NCBI GenBank assembly: GCA_016719135.1
Contig: JADKAV010000009.1
Location: 84,128 to 148,127 of the forward strand
Reading direction: 5' to 3'
Source: Micrococcales bacterium
GTDB lineage: Bacteria; Actinomycetota; Actinomycetes; S36-B12; UBA10799
DNA length: 64,000 nucleotides
Below the pieces are notes generated by a model. That model was not told the DNA's origin, searched no databases, and saw only the letters and a program-made list of their open reading frames with translations. A program made the position numbers and the translations under genes. How positions within the stretch are numbered: position 1 is the stretch's first letter; every line of letters begins with the position of its first letter. Of this stretch, positions 27,241 to 36,172 are shown one piece after another.

Positions 27241-27357
27241 TTGTGTTCGATGAGTCGGCCCGCGAACCGACTGTCGGTGATCGCCAGTGAGGCGATGGAC
27301 GCGTGCCACAGGCCACGGTCGTGGCCGCTGTCAACGGCGTAGTCGCTGAGTGCCTTA

Positions 27358-27610
27358 GGTCCGGTCTATGGTGCGAGCAACTGGTTGAGGAAGATGTCGT
27401 GGGTCCGGTTTATGGTTCGAAATCGGTAGGTCGGGGAAGATGTCGCACCCCGGGTTTATGGTTCGGAACAGGTGGTTCGGGGAGGATGTCGGACCCTGGG
27501 TTTATGGTTCGAACAGGTGGTCCGGGGAAGATGTCACACCCTGGGTTTACGGTCTGAATCAGTAGCTCGGGGAGGATGTCGGACCCTGGGTTTACGGTTC
27601 GAAACAGGTA
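27358..27610. repeat. Tandem array of about 46-bp repeats
   Basis: About five and a half imperfect head-to-tail units of 44-46 bp lie directly upstream of the intact HNH gene. Each unit contains GGGTTTATGGTTCG (or GGGTTTACGGTTCG), then ACAGGTGGTCCGGGGA, then AGATGTCGGACCCT. Divergence increases toward the left. The array has no gene of its own, and the rest of 27241-27711 shows nothing else. Confidence 0.8.
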
Positions 27611-27711
27611 GTTGGTAGTTGGTTTTCGTCAGCTCGTGGAGCGACGTCGCGGTGGGGCACCGGCCCTTCCGATACGACATTCAAGGTTCTTGTGTCGATC
27701 GGGGGTGTCCT

Positions 27712-28953
27712 ATGGCCGTTACGTCTACTGCTGCGTCGTCGTCGTTTTTTGATGTGTCGCGGGCGGCGCACCGCCGGGCCCGGATTCGCGCCAGTTTGCC
27801 CACGGTCGCCCCGGCCGGGTTCGACCAGATCAACGACGATATAGATGCGCTGCCGGACCCGGACCTGCTGTGTGCGGAGGAACGCGCCGCGGCGATGCGG
27901 CATACCGCACGGCTGCGTAACCGTATCGAGGCGTATCTGACCGGTCTGGCCGGTGCCGCGGATACTGCCGGGGATTCCCGGGTTCTGGGCGCAGGCACCA
28001 CCGGGTCCCTGGTGGCGATCGCCACCGGGTCGCCGGTGGCGGTGGGGTCGGGGATGGTGAACACCGCCAACGCCCTGCACGACCTGCCGGTCGTGAAGGA
28101 TGCCTGGGCTGCCGGGAGTATTTCGGGGTTGCATGTGTATCAGATCCTGGCCCACGCCCCGGCCATCGATGACTTCACCAGCAAACAGGCCGCGATCGTC
28201 GGCCTGGCGAAGTTGACCGACGCCTCGGAGGTGCGCCGGGTACTGCAGGTCGCCGCTGAGGCCGACAACCCCACCCACCTGGACCTGAGCCTGGATCAGC
28301 AACGCGCCAAACGCTCCCTGCGCCTGTCCGCCCGCGCGAATGGGATGTGGGCGATCACCGGCATGCTCGACGAGGTCGACGGGGCGATCCTGGCCGAAAC
28401 CCTGGCATCGTTCACCCGCCCCCCGGACACCCACGACACCACCACCCCGACCCAACGCCGCGCTGATGCCCTGACCGACATGTCGAAGGCGGCGGCGGTC
28501 AACACCCACCCCGGCGGGGTGTCCGCGGTGTCCATCCTCGTGGACCTGGAGAACCTGCCCACCAGTGACAACGCCACCCTGGTCGACGGCACCCCCCTGG
28601 GCGCCGGATCGTTCGATCTGTTGTCGTGCGCGGCGGTGTGCACGGTGATCTTCGGGATCAAACGCACAGGCACCTTCATCCCCCTAGCCCTCGGACGCCG
28701 GCGACGCCGGGCATCCGCGGCCCAATGGGCCGCGCTGATCGCCCGCGACCGCGGCTGCATCCGCTGCGGACGGACCCCGCGGCACTGCCACGCCCACCAC
28801 ATCATCCACTGGAAAGACGGCGGCAGAACCGACCTCTCAAACTTGGCCCTCCTCTGTTCGAGATGTCATAACGACCTGCACCACGGCCACTACACCATCA
28901 CCATGGACACCCACACCATCCCCGTCATCACCCACACCAGAGGACCCCCCTGA
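27712..28953 (+). CDS. DUF222/HNH endonuclease signature protein (13E12 family)
   Basis: This is a 413-residue protein. It has a long N-terminal helical DUF222 region (AHRRARIRASLPTVAPAGFD through about residue 300) and a C-terminal HNH nuclease domain. The domain reads CIRCGRTPRHCHAHHIIHWK, then DGGRTDLSNLALLCSRCHND, with both Cys pairs and the HH...N...H core present. These proteins are multicopy in many actinobacteria, and in Mycobacterium tuberculosis a copy serves as a phage integration site. ATG 27712 is preferred over 27619 because the first 31 residues of the longer form lack family character. It is an intact relative of the broken copy at 484. Confidence 0.85.
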   Translation: MAVTSTAASSSFFDVSRAAHRRARIRASLPTVAPAGFDQINDDIDALPDPDLLCAEERAAAMRHTARLRNRIEAYLTGLAGAADTAGDSRVLGAGTTGSLVAIATGSPVAVGSGMVNTANALHDLPVVKDAWAAGSISGLHVYQILAHAPAIDDFTSKQAAIVGLAKLTDASEVRRVLQVAAEADNPTHLDLSLDQQRAKRSLRLSARANGMWAITGMLDEVDGAILAETLASFTRPPDTHDTTTPTQRRADALTDMSKAAAVNTHPGGVSAVSILVDLENLPTSDNATLVDGTPLGAGSFDLLSCAAVCTVIFGIKRTGTFIPLALGRRRRRASAAQWAALIARDRGCIRCGRTPRHCHAHHIIHWKDGGRTDLSNLALLCSRCHNDLHHGHYTITMDTHTIPVITHTRGPP

Positions 28954-29007
28954 AACAACGGGGCCGCCCGGCCCGACGCGCATCTCGGCTGACCCAGCGT
29001 TTAATGT

Positions 29008-29025
29008 ACTGAACGTGCATTCAGT
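29008..29025. promoter_or_regulatory. TetR operator over the tetR start codon
   Basis: ACTGAA and TTCAGT are perfect 6-bp arms around CGTGCA, and the GTG start of the regulator (29015) is inside. A TTTAAT -10-like hexamer at 29000-29005 implies a leaderless transcript starting near the GTG. The arrangement copies that at 7782-7817. Confidence 0.65.
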
Positions 29026-29671
29026 CGAAGACCTCACGGCTCTGGCGCGCATACGCGCTGCGGCCTTGAACCGCTTTGGCACCGGAGGGTTTGCGGCCAC
29101 GTCGGTACGGGTCATCGCATCGGACGCAGGGGTATCGCCCGCGCTTGTCCTGCACCACTTCGGCTCGAAGGACGGCCTGCGTCAGGCCTGCAACGAGTAC
29201 GCGTTCACCTTCTTCGAGGGCATGATCCGGCGGGCTGGCGATCGACAGCCAACGGAGGCCATGTCGCAGTTCGGTGGTGTCACCGATGAGGCTCCGCCGC
29301 TGATGCGCTATTTGATGAAGCAGGCCAGCGAGGATTCCCCGGCAGCCAACGATCTTGTAGCCCGAATCGTCGAGTTGACCAAGCAGTCGCTGGAGGCCAA
29401 CACAGCGAGAGGCTATGTGAAGCCGACGGTCGATCCGGACATGCGCGCCGCGATTCTGGTGATGCTTCGGCTGGGGCCCTTCCTGCTCAGTGGTGCCGTG
29501 CAGCAGGCCACCGGCGCGGACATACTCACACCGGAAGGCCTGCGGCGCATGTACCGCACGACGATCGAGATCGTGGAATCCGGAATCTACACACGCGAGG
29601 GCGTACCCCACGAGGGCGCGCTGCTTGAGCTCTACGACGCAAACACCGAGGGAGAAGCCCATGACCGCTGA
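29015..29671 (+). CDS. TetR-family regulator of the adjacent efflux pump
   Basis: This is a 218-residue TetR protein. The recognition region is TSVRVIASDAGVSPALVLHHF, followed by a C-terminal domain similar to that of the TetR at 7808 (HFGSKDGLRQACNE, EDSPAANDLVARIV, GYVKPTVDPDMR). The start is GTG 29015, within its own operator, and the frame extends 11 bases into the MFS gene. It probably represses itself and the pump and is released by a pump substrate. Confidence 0.88.
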   Translation: MHSVEDLTALARIRAAALNRFGTGGFAATSVRVIASDAGVSPALVLHHFGSKDGLRQACNEYAFTFFEGMIRRAGDRQPTEAMSQFGGVTDEAPPLMRYLMKQASEDSPAANDLVARIVELTKQSLEANTARGYVKPTVDPDMRAAILVMLRLGPFLLSGAVQQATGADILTPEGLRRMYRTTIEIVESGIYTREGVPHEGALLELYDANTEGEAHDR

Positions 29672-31286
29672 GCCTGGCACCGAGTATCCGGCGTTGACAG
29701 GACGCAAGCGCTGGGTGGCGCTGCTGTTCCTGGCATTCGGGGTCGCCATGATCATTCTCGACGCCACGGTCGTCAATGTCGCAATCCCGACCATGGTCGA
29801 GGACCTCGACCTGACTACTACAGACGCCGAATGGGTCAACTCGATCTACTCGTTGGTCTTCGCGTCACTTCTGTTGTTGTCCGGACGACTGTCGGACATC
29901 GTTGGTCGGCGGTTCATGTTCCTAGGCGGTGTCACGCTGTTCGCCGTGGCGAGTGTGCTGGTCGCGAGTTCGGAATCCTCCAACGCGCTAATCGGGGCAC
30001 GGGGCCTGCAGGGTATAGGCGCCGCGATGATCCTGCCGTCGTCCCTGTCGGTGCTCAACGCGGTGTACCGCGGAAAAGACCGGGCGATCGCATTCGCAGT
30101 ATGGGGCGCGACGATCGGCGGAATGGCCGCCATGGGGCCACTCGTCGGTGGGTGGCTCACCACCAATGCCTCGTGGCATTGGGCCTTCCTCATCAACGTG
30201 CCCATCGCCCTCGCGGTGTTCATCGGTGTTCTGTTGATGGTTCCCGAGACCAAGGACACCACCCACCGCCGAGGCATTGATGTTCCCGGCGCACTGCTCG
30301 GGACACTCGGTCTGGCTGCTCTGGTCTTCGGCCTGATCGAGGGCCAGAACTACGGTTGGTTCAGGCCGAAGAAGCAATTCGAGGCGGCCGGATTCACCTG
30401 GCCGCTTGACAACGTATCACCGGCCTTCGTATCGCTGGTCCTCTCAGCGCTGTTGTTACTGGGCTTCGTCTGGCTTGAACGGCGGCGCAAGGCCGCAGGA
30501 CAGATCGTGCTCCTGGACCTCGGCCTGTTCCGGATCAAGACCTTCGGCATGGGCAATGCGGTAGCGGCGCTGGTGAGTCTCGGCGAGTTCGGACTGCTGT
30601 TCATCCTGCCGTTGTTCCTGCAGTCGGTCATCGGCTACGACGCGTTGGAGACCGGCGTCATCCTTCTGGCGCTGGCCGCAGGCTCCTTCCTCGCCAGTGG
30701 CCTCGGCGCCCCTTTGGCCAAACGGTTCGGCCCGGTCCCTGTGCTCCGCCTGGGCATGGCACTGGAAGTGATCGGTGTGCTCTGGCTGGCGCTGATCATC
30801 TCCGTCGACGTCACGGGCTGGGCGATGGCCCCCGGGTTGTTCATCTATGGTGCTGGGGTCGGCTTCGCGACTGCCCAGTTGGCGGGGGTGATCCTGTCGG
30901 AGGTGCCGATCGCCGAGTCTGGGCAGGCCTCTGCCGTGCAGTCGACGTCACGACAGGTTGGCGCGGCCATCGGCACCGCGCTGCTGGGAGCGGTGCTGAT
31001 CACCGGGTTCGGCGGGATCAAGGGCGACCTCACCGACCTCGGGGTTTCCGAAGAGGCGGCCGTCCAGGTCACGACCTCCGTTCAGCAGAGTGCTGGCACG
31101 GCCGTGGTGGCGCTGCCTCAGCAACCCGACGGAGACGTCTTGTTCAAGGGCGCCTCAGAGGGTTTCGCCACCGCAGTCCGGGGTGTCGGGTTCGTGGCTG
31201 CAGGTCTGATTTCGCTGGGCCTGCTGGCGGCGTTCTTCCTGCCCCGGAATGCGGCGCGAACTGAAGCAGCCGGCTACGTGGAGTAG
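29661..31286 (+). CDS. DHA2 (EmrB/QacA-type) drug efflux MFS transporter
   Basis: This is a 541-residue, 14-helix proton antiporter. Motif D1-like LDATVVNVAIPTMVEDL lies in helix 1, motif A in LSGRLSDIVGRRFMFLGG, and motif C is GGMAAMGPLVGGWLT. A large loop holds FRPKKQFEAAG. ATG 29661 has GGGAGAAG upstream and overlaps the tetR reading frame. Family members export cationic dyes, antibiotics or antiseptics; the real substrate is unknown. Confidence 0.9.
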   Translation: MTAEPGTEYPALTGRKRWVALLFLAFGVAMIILDATVVNVAIPTMVEDLDLTTTDAEWVNSIYSLVFASLLLLSGRLSDIVGRRFMFLGGVTLFAVASVLVASSESSNALIGARGLQGIGAAMILPSSLSVLNAVYRGKDRAIAFAVWGATIGGMAAMGPLVGGWLTTNASWHWAFLINVPIALAVFIGVLLMVPETKDTTHRRGIDVPGALLGTLGLAALVFGLIEGQNYGWFRPKKQFEAAGFTWPLDNVSPAFVSLVLSALLLLGFVWLERRRKAAGQIVLLDLGLFRIKTFGMGNAVAALVSLGEFGLLFILPLFLQSVIGYDALETGVILLALAAGSFLASGLGAPLAKRFGPVPVLRLGMALEVIGVLWLALIISVDVTGWAMAPGLFIYGAGVGFATAQLAGVILSEVPIAESGQASAVQSTSRQVGAAIGTALLGAVLITGFGGIKGDLTDLGVSEEAAVQVTTSVQQSAGTAVVALPQQPDGDVLFKGASEGFATAVRGVGFVAAGLISLGLLAAFFLPRNAARTEAAGYVE

Positions 31287-31295
31287 CAGGAGGCA

Positions 31296-31646
31296 GTGTC
31301 GCTGCCGGGAAATGCCTCGCACGTGACTGACCATGAAGGAGTGTTGGGTTCTCTCAGACGGCGCATCAGCCGGGCCGAACTGCCCGATCCGGTTTTCGCC
31401 GCGCTCGGGGCCCTGGATATCGCGCTCAAGGTGCCGGGGGCGGCCGGACGCTACTACGGCCAGCTTGTCGAGCACGGCCACTCCCGCCTGGTGGAGGTCG
31501 GCACCGAGCGGGCTGTGCGCAAACGGGTGTCCCGCCTCGAGCAGACCGTAACCCCCGCTGCGAGCAGGTGGGCGGTGCGACTGTCACAGCGCCAGCGACG
31601 TCAACGGCGCATTCCGCGTAAACCCGTCATCCATCGCTCCGCCTGA
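31296..31646 (+). CDS. Hypothetical basic protein
   Basis: This 116-residue protein is of no recognised family. It is Arg-rich, especially at the C terminus (RLSQRQRRQRRIPRKPV), with a central hydrophobic-amphipathic part (VFAALGALDIALKVPGAAGR). It starts ten bases after the efflux pump, with AGGAGG unusually close to GTG 31296; GTG 31323 is an alternative. It may be part of the pump operon. Confidence 0.45.
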   Translation: MSLPGNASHVTDHEGVLGSLRRRISRAELPDPVFAALGALDIALKVPGAAGRYYGQLVEHGHSRLVEVGTERAVRKRVSRLEQTVTPAASRWAVRLSQRQRRQRRIPRKPVIHRSA

Positions 31647-31745
31647 AAGAGTTTCGAAAACGTTGCATCCAGATCGCCTTCAAGTCGCGATTACCTGCAT
31701 GTAGAGCGCGGCGCGGGGCCCGCTCCGGTCTGAAGGGTTTTCACC

Positions 31746-32414
31746 ATGGGATTCATTCGACGTATCGGCGCGGGCGCCGTCGCCACCTTTGCCGCTGCCG
31801 GACTTGCGATCGGATTGGCCGCTCCAGCATCCGCAGCACTTTCCTCCGACGAGACGAACGAGTTCCTCGGAAAGTTGACAGCGACCTACAACGACCCGGT
31901 CGAAACGGCGAACGACAACAATCCCTATGACTTCGACATTGTGACGAAGGCGGCGCTTGTAACAGGCGCCACGAACACCCTCGCGGGTCTGGACAAGTTC
32001 ACCCTGTTCGCGCCCAACGACCGCGCCTTCGAGGCCCTCGCCAACGACCTCGGGCTCCTAGGAAAGAACTACCGCTTCTCCGCCAAGGTTGACGAGAAGC
32101 GCGTGTTCGAGGCCATCGCTGGGCTGGGCATCCCCACCGTGACCGAGGTCCTTCTGTACCACGTAGTGCCGAACGCCAAAGTGACCGGAAAGGACGTGCT
32201 CTCAGGGCCGTTCAGCCAGCGCATCTCAATGGCCAACGGTGAGAAATTGCGCGTGACGGTCCTGTCGCGCAGTGCCCGATTCCCCGTCATCCTGCTAGGT
32301 GACAAGGATGGCAAGTTCTTCAACGACTCGGTCGTCCGCAGCAAGATCAACGCGGTCGAGACCGACAACACCGTAGTCCACGGCATCAGCGGCGTCCTCC
32401 TCCCGACGCTTTAG
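31746..32414 (+). CDS. Secreted fasciclin-domain protein
   Basis: This is a 222-residue exported protein. The signal peptide runs from GFIRRIGAGAVATFAAAGLA to ASA, then comes one FAS1 domain. Its H1 motif is TLAGLDKFTLFAPNDRAFEA, the linker is VTEVLLYHVVPNAKVTGKDV, and H2 is AVETDNTVVHGISGVLLPTL. FAS1 proteins act in adhesion or polysaccharide binding at the cell surface. It has AAGGG before ATG 31746 and a perfect terminator right after the stop, so it is monocistronic. Confidence 0.88.
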   Translation: MGFIRRIGAGAVATFAAAGLAIGLAAPASAALSSDETNEFLGKLTATYNDPVETANDNNPYDFDIVTKAALVTGATNTLAGLDKFTLFAPNDRAFEALANDLGLLGKNYRFSAKVDEKRVFEAIAGLGIPTVTEVLLYHVVPNAKVTGKDVLSGPFSQRISMANGEKLRVTVLSRSARFPVILLGDKDGKFFNDSVVRSKINAVETDNTVVHGISGVLLPTL

Positions 32415-32423
32415 CCCTCACCC

Positions 32424-32461
32424 GAAGAGGGTGGTGAGTCCTACCGCTCACCACCCTCTTC
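32424..32461 (+). terminator. Perfect hairpin terminator
   Basis: GAAGAGGGTGGTGAG pairs with CTCACCACCCTCTTC (15 bp) around TCCTACCG, ten bases beyond the fasciclin gene stop. There is no long T tract, but the stem is strong and well placed. Confidence 0.8.
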
Positions 32462-32597
32462 CCATGCGCTGCGCGTTGTGGTGAATCATCGACCGCCCAC
32501 ACGTGGCGGCTGCAAAGAGCGGGCTTTGCCCGACGTGCAGGCGTGACGGAGCCGACGCGCCGCAGCCGGCCTGCGTTCCGCGACCTACGATGATCGA

Positions 32598-33107
32598 GTG
32601 CGGCGCATCGTGGGGTTGCTGGCCACCACCGCGGTGCTCGCGGGGTGTGCCGGGGAGTTCCAGCGCACGGTTCCCAAGGAATACCGCAAGTCGATCCGCG
32701 CGGCGGCCAAGGAGTGTCCGGAACTCACGCCCAAGCTGCTCGCCGCGCAGATCGATCAAGAATCGGGATTCGACCCGGATGCTGTCTCCCCCGCGGGGGC
32801 CGAAGGGATCGCCCAGTTCATCCCGGACACTTGGGCGGTCTGGGGACGCGATCTGGACGGCGACGGTGTCGCTTCGCCGTACAACCCCGAGGAAGCCATC
32901 GATGCCCAAGCGCGACTGATGTGTTTCCTGATCTTCGAAGCCCGGACCTCCGGCATCAAGGGCGACGAGATTGAGTTGGCACTCGCGGGTTACAACGCCG
33001 GGTGGAGCCAGGTGGTGCGCTACGACGGTATCCCGCCGTTTCGTGAGACCGAGGCTTACGTCAAACGCATCCGTGACCGGCAGAGCGGCTACCGATTCCG
33101 GGACTGA
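32598..33107 (+). CDS. Lipoprotein lytic transglycosylase (SLT)
   Basis: This is a 169-residue peptidoglycan lytic transglycosylase anchored outside the membrane. The lipobox LAGC gives Cys17. The SLT domain has the catalytic Glu in AAQIDQESGFDPDAVSPAGA, followed by EGIAQFIPDTWAVWG and the substrate-binding LALAGYNAGWSQVVRYDG. The length is near the minimum for the family, so no accessory domain is attached. The start is GTG 32598. It is probably involved in wall turnover. Confidence 0.88.
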   Translation: MRRIVGLLATTAVLAGCAGEFQRTVPKEYRKSIRAAAKECPELTPKLLAAQIDQESGFDPDAVSPAGAEGIAQFIPDTWAVWGRDLDGDGVASPYNPEEAIDAQARLMCFLIFEARTSGIKGDEIELALAGYNAGWSQVVRYDGIPPFRETEAYVKRIRDRQSGYRFRD

Positions 33108-33441
33108 ACTGACTGGAGCGCGAGCCAGATCGCCTTCAGTGGCGTGTACCTCTCCCGTGCGTGCGCGGACTCGACGCGCCCACTGCCCCTTCGTATTTCG
33201 CAGATGAATGGGACCCTCGGGCCACCTTCTCGTAACAGTTGCTCCAACCGTGGCGCACCGCCGAGGCGGACTCGGAGAAACGGCCAGGGATGGTGATCAT
33301 CGGGCGGTACGCGATCCCACCCTGTCGTCTGGGACGGGCGCACCGCCCGTTTGCACCTCGACTCGTCCTAGCTAGCCGCGCCGGCGCGCCATGGAGTGCA
33401 CGAATCCTCGCACTCATCCCATAATTCAACGTCTGTAGAAC
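33108..33441. other. Intergenic region, no gene recognised
   Basis: This is 334 bases before the ABC/TetR operon. It contains a few C/G-rich short inverted repeats (for example GGGCG/CGCCC near 33337) but no convincing gene, RNA or repeat-family copy. The promoter of the downstream operon should be near its right end. Confidence 0.45.
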
Positions 33442-34515
33442 ATGCGGAGTAATCTGAAATCCATGCGCGCCATGATCCTCAAAGAGTTCCGGGAACTGCG
33501 CCGTGACCACCGAACGATGGGCATGCTGATCGGGATGCCGGTCCTGCTACTGGTCGTCTTCGGATACGCGGCGAACTTCACCGTCGACAACGTGCCCACG
33601 GCGACCGTCGGGCCGCAGGCCGAACAGGTGGCCCAACAGGTCGAGGTGATTGCGCAGGCACCCTTCGACGTCGTTGAAGTGGACCCCGGCGGTAACGCCG
33701 CCACCGCCGAGGATCTGCTACAGCGTGACAGTGTGGACGTGGCCATCGATACCGGCCAGCAGCCGCCGGTCGCCTATATCGACGGGTCGTCGCTGTTCAC
33801 CGCGCAGACATCGATAGCGGCGTTCAACCGCCTCGGCGATCAGGTCACCGTCGAGATCTTGTTCAATCCCGAGTTGAAGACCAGCTGGGTCATGGTGCCG
33901 GCCATCATCGGGTTGATCCTGACCTTCATCGGGACCATCATCACAAGCATCGGGATGGTCAAGGAGAAACAAACCGGCACCATCGAGCAACTGGCGGTCA
34001 TGCCGATCAAACCCAGCACCGTGATCCTCGGCAAGATCCTGCCCTATTTCCTGCTCGCCACCCTGGACATGGTCCTGGTCACGGTGCTCGGCATGGTTCT
34101 GTTCGACGTTCCGTTCAACGGCAGTGTCGGTGTCTTCGCCATCGGTGCCGGCCTGTTCCTCTTCGTGGTTCTGGGCCTTGGCGTATTCGTCTCGACCATT
34201 TCGCAGAACGTCGGTCAGGCGATTCAGACCGCCTTCTTCTTCCTGCTCCCCCAGATCCTGCTGTCCGGTTTCATCTTCCCGCTGGAGGCTATCCCGTGGG
34301 GGGTCCGCTGGATCAGCTACTTCCTGCCGCTGACCTATTTCACGATGGTGTCGCAGGGCGTCATGCTGCGCGGGGCACCCCTGGATGCCTTGTGGTTCCC
34401 GCTGATCATGCTCGCGATCATGGCGGTGGTCATCTTCACCGGGGCGGTCCTGCGGTTCCGGCGGAACCTGGCCCCCGGCGACGGCCGTCGGTCGAAGCCG
34501 AAGGTGTCCGCGTGA
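33442..34515 (+). CDS. ABC-2 exporter permease
   Basis: This is a 357-residue permease of the YbhS/YbhR type. The first helix (MGMLIGMPVLLLVVFGYAAN) is followed by an extracytoplasmic domain (residues about 45-150) and then five helices. The set includes IGLILTFIGTIITSIGMVKE and the conserved EKQTGTIEQLAVMPIKPS. The start is ATG 33442 or ATG 33463; neither has a well spaced ribosome site. It is the first gene of a four-gene operon, and its stop overlaps the next start (GTGA). One permease gene serves two ATPase genes, so it is likely to homodimerise. Confidence 0.87.
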   Translation: MRSNLKSMRAMILKEFRELRRDHRTMGMLIGMPVLLLVVFGYAANFTVDNVPTATVGPQAEQVAQQVEVIAQAPFDVVEVDPGGNAATAEDLLQRDSVDVAIDTGQQPPVAYIDGSSLFTAQTSIAAFNRLGDQVTVEILFNPELKTSWVMVPAIIGLILTFIGTIITSIGMVKEKQTGTIEQLAVMPIKPSTVILGKILPYFLLATLDMVLVTVLGMVLFDVPFNGSVGVFAIGAGLFLFVVLGLGVFVSTISQNVGQAIQTAFFFLLPQILLSGFIFPLEAIPWGVRWISYFLPLTYFTMVSQGVMLRGAPLDALWFPLIMLAIMAVVIFTGAVLRFRRNLAPGDGRRSKPKVSA

Positions 34516-35318
34516 GTGCCCACGAGTTGACCGTGCGGTTCGGGCACGTCCTGGCCCTCGACGCTGTCAGTCTGCAGACACCGCCCGGACAGATCACCGC
34601 GGTGGTCGGCGGGGACGGGGCTGGCAAAACCACCCTGCTCGAGGCTCTGGTGGATCTGGTCCCGATCGAGGCCGGATCCGTGGATTCACCGGCGCGGTCC
34701 ACCATCGGATTCATGCCTGCCGGAGCAGGCAGCTGGAGCGAGCTGAGCGTCGATGAGAACGTCGCCTTCGTCGGGGGTTCTTACGGGCTGGCCACCGATG
34801 TGCTGACCACCCGCGCCGACGACCTGCTGACCCGTGCGGGACTGTCCGACGTGCGCGATCGGCTGGCCGGGCAGCTCTCCGGAGGCATGCGCAAGAAGCT
34901 CGGTTTCTGCCTGGCCATGCTGCACGAACCGCAACTGCTCATCCTGGACGAGCCGAGCACCGGCTTGGACCCTGTCAGCAGGGTGGAACTGTGGCGTCTG
35001 ATCAGTGAAGCTGCGGCGCGCGGAACAGCGGTGGTTCTGACCACGACCTACCTGGACGAGGCTGAGCGGGCGGGATCAGTGCTGGTCCTGGAACGCGGCA
35101 GGGCATTGCTGTCGGGGTCCCCTCAGGACGTGGTGTCGTCGTATCCTGGCGTGATCGTGCAGACCGACAGTCCCACCCGCCCGCAGTTCGCGTGGCGCCA
35201 CGGCACCGGCTACCGGGAATGGTGGCCCGACGATCCACCGAAAGGGAGCACCACGACCGCATTGACCCTCGAGGACGTCTCGATCGTCGCGTCACTTCGT
35301 CAAGAGGTGGGGTCATGA
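34512..35318 (+). CDS. ABC exporter ATP-binding protein 1
   Basis: This is a 268-residue ATPase. Walker A is AVVGGDGAGKTTLLEA, signature QLSGGMRKKLGF, Walker B LLILDEPSTGLDP, and H-loop substitute VLTTTYLDEAE (Tyr where His is usual). It starts at GTG 34512, overlapping the permease stop, and overlaps the second ATPase by four bases. It resembles the first half of YbhF-type split or fused ATPases, suggesting an asymmetric ATPase pair. Confidence 0.87.
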   Translation: MSAHELTVRFGHVLALDAVSLQTPPGQITAVVGGDGAGKTTLLEALVDLVPIEAGSVDSPARSTIGFMPAGAGSWSELSVDENVAFVGGSYGLATDVLTTRADDLLTRAGLSDVRDRLAGQLSGGMRKKLGFCLAMLHEPQLLILDEPSTGLDPVSRVELWRLISEAAARGTAVVLTTTYLDEAERAGSVLVLERGRALLSGSPQDVVSSYPGVIVQTDSPTRPQFAWRHGTGYREWWPDDPPKGSTTTALTLEDVSIVASLRQEVGS

Positions 35319-36172
35319 GCGGGCCTCTGCTGCAGGCGCAGGCGCTGAGCAGGACCTTCGGCGCGTTCACCGCAGTGGACCAGGTCACCTTCGACGTCGC
35401 GCCCGGCGAGGTCGTGGGCCTGCTCGGGGCCAACGGGGCGGGCAAGACCACGGTCATTCGGATGTTGCTCGGCCTGCTGCGTCCCACAGCAGGACACGCG
35501 CTGCTGAACGGCAACCCCCCGAGCCGGGCCGGCCGGGAGCGGCTGGGTTACGTCCCGCAGGGCCTGGGTCTCTACGCCGAACTCACCGTGAGGGAGAACC
35601 TCGAGTTCGCGGCGCAGGCATTCGGGTGCCCACCGGCGCGACCGGAGGGGCCGATGCGGGAAACCCGGGACCGGCTGGTGTCGGATCTGCCCCTGGGCAT
35701 TCGCCGGCAGGTCGCCTTTCTGTGTGCACTGCAGCACCGGCCGGACGTGCTGGTGCTCGACGAGCCGAGCTCTGGTGTGGAGCCGCTGGGCAGGGCGCGG
35801 CTGTGGGACCAGATCCGAGAGCAGTCCCAGCGCGGTGTGGGCGTGCTGGTGACGACCCACTACATGCAGGAGGCGCAGCAGTGTGATCGCCTGCTGCTGA
35901 TGTCTCAGGGCCGCCTGGTCGCACAGGGGACCGAGGCGGACATCGTTGACGGGACCACCGCCGTAGCAGTGGCCTCCGATGACTGGGCCCGGGTCTTCGC
36001 CGTGCTGAGTGCCGCGGGGCTGGCCGTGAACCTTGCCGGGCGGGATGTGCGGGTGATCGATCCCGATCTGCCGGTCGTGCGGGAACTGCTCGCCGGGCAA
36101 GGGATCGAGGCGGCCTGCCACGAGGTACCCGCGACCATCGAGGAACGTATGACCATGCTGGCGCGGACATGA
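35315..36172 (+). CDS. ABC exporter ATP-binding protein 2
   Basis: This is a 285-residue ATPase. Walker A is GLLGANGAGKTTVIRM, Walker B VLVLDEPSSGVEP and H-loop VLVTTHYMQEAQQ. The signature region is degenerate: DLPLGIRRQVAF instead of LSGGQ. The tail (residues about 205-285) has a small extra domain ending in TIEERMTMLA, as in YbhF. It probably pairs with the 34512 product to make one canonical and one weakened ATP site. It overlaps both neighbours. Confidence 0.87.
   Translation: MSGPLLQAQALSRTFGAFTAVDQVTFDVAPGEVVGLLGANGAGKTTVIRMLLGLLRPTAGHALLNGNPPSRAGRERLGYVPQGLGLYAELTVRENLEFAAQAFGCPPARPEGPMRETRDRLVSDLPLGIRRQVAFLCALQHRPDVLVLDEPSSGVEPLGRARLWDQIREQSQRGVGVLVTTHYMQEAQQCDRLLLMSQGRLVAQGTEADIVDGTTAVAVASDDWARVFAVLSAAGLAVNLAGRDVRVIDPDLPVVRELLAGQGIEAACHEVPATIEERMTMLART

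Noticed and set aside
27358..27610. 46-bp tandem array considered as CRISPR or as a repeat protein
   Set aside because: There are no spacers, the whole unit repeats, and the frame across it lacks a ribosome site and drifts between copies.
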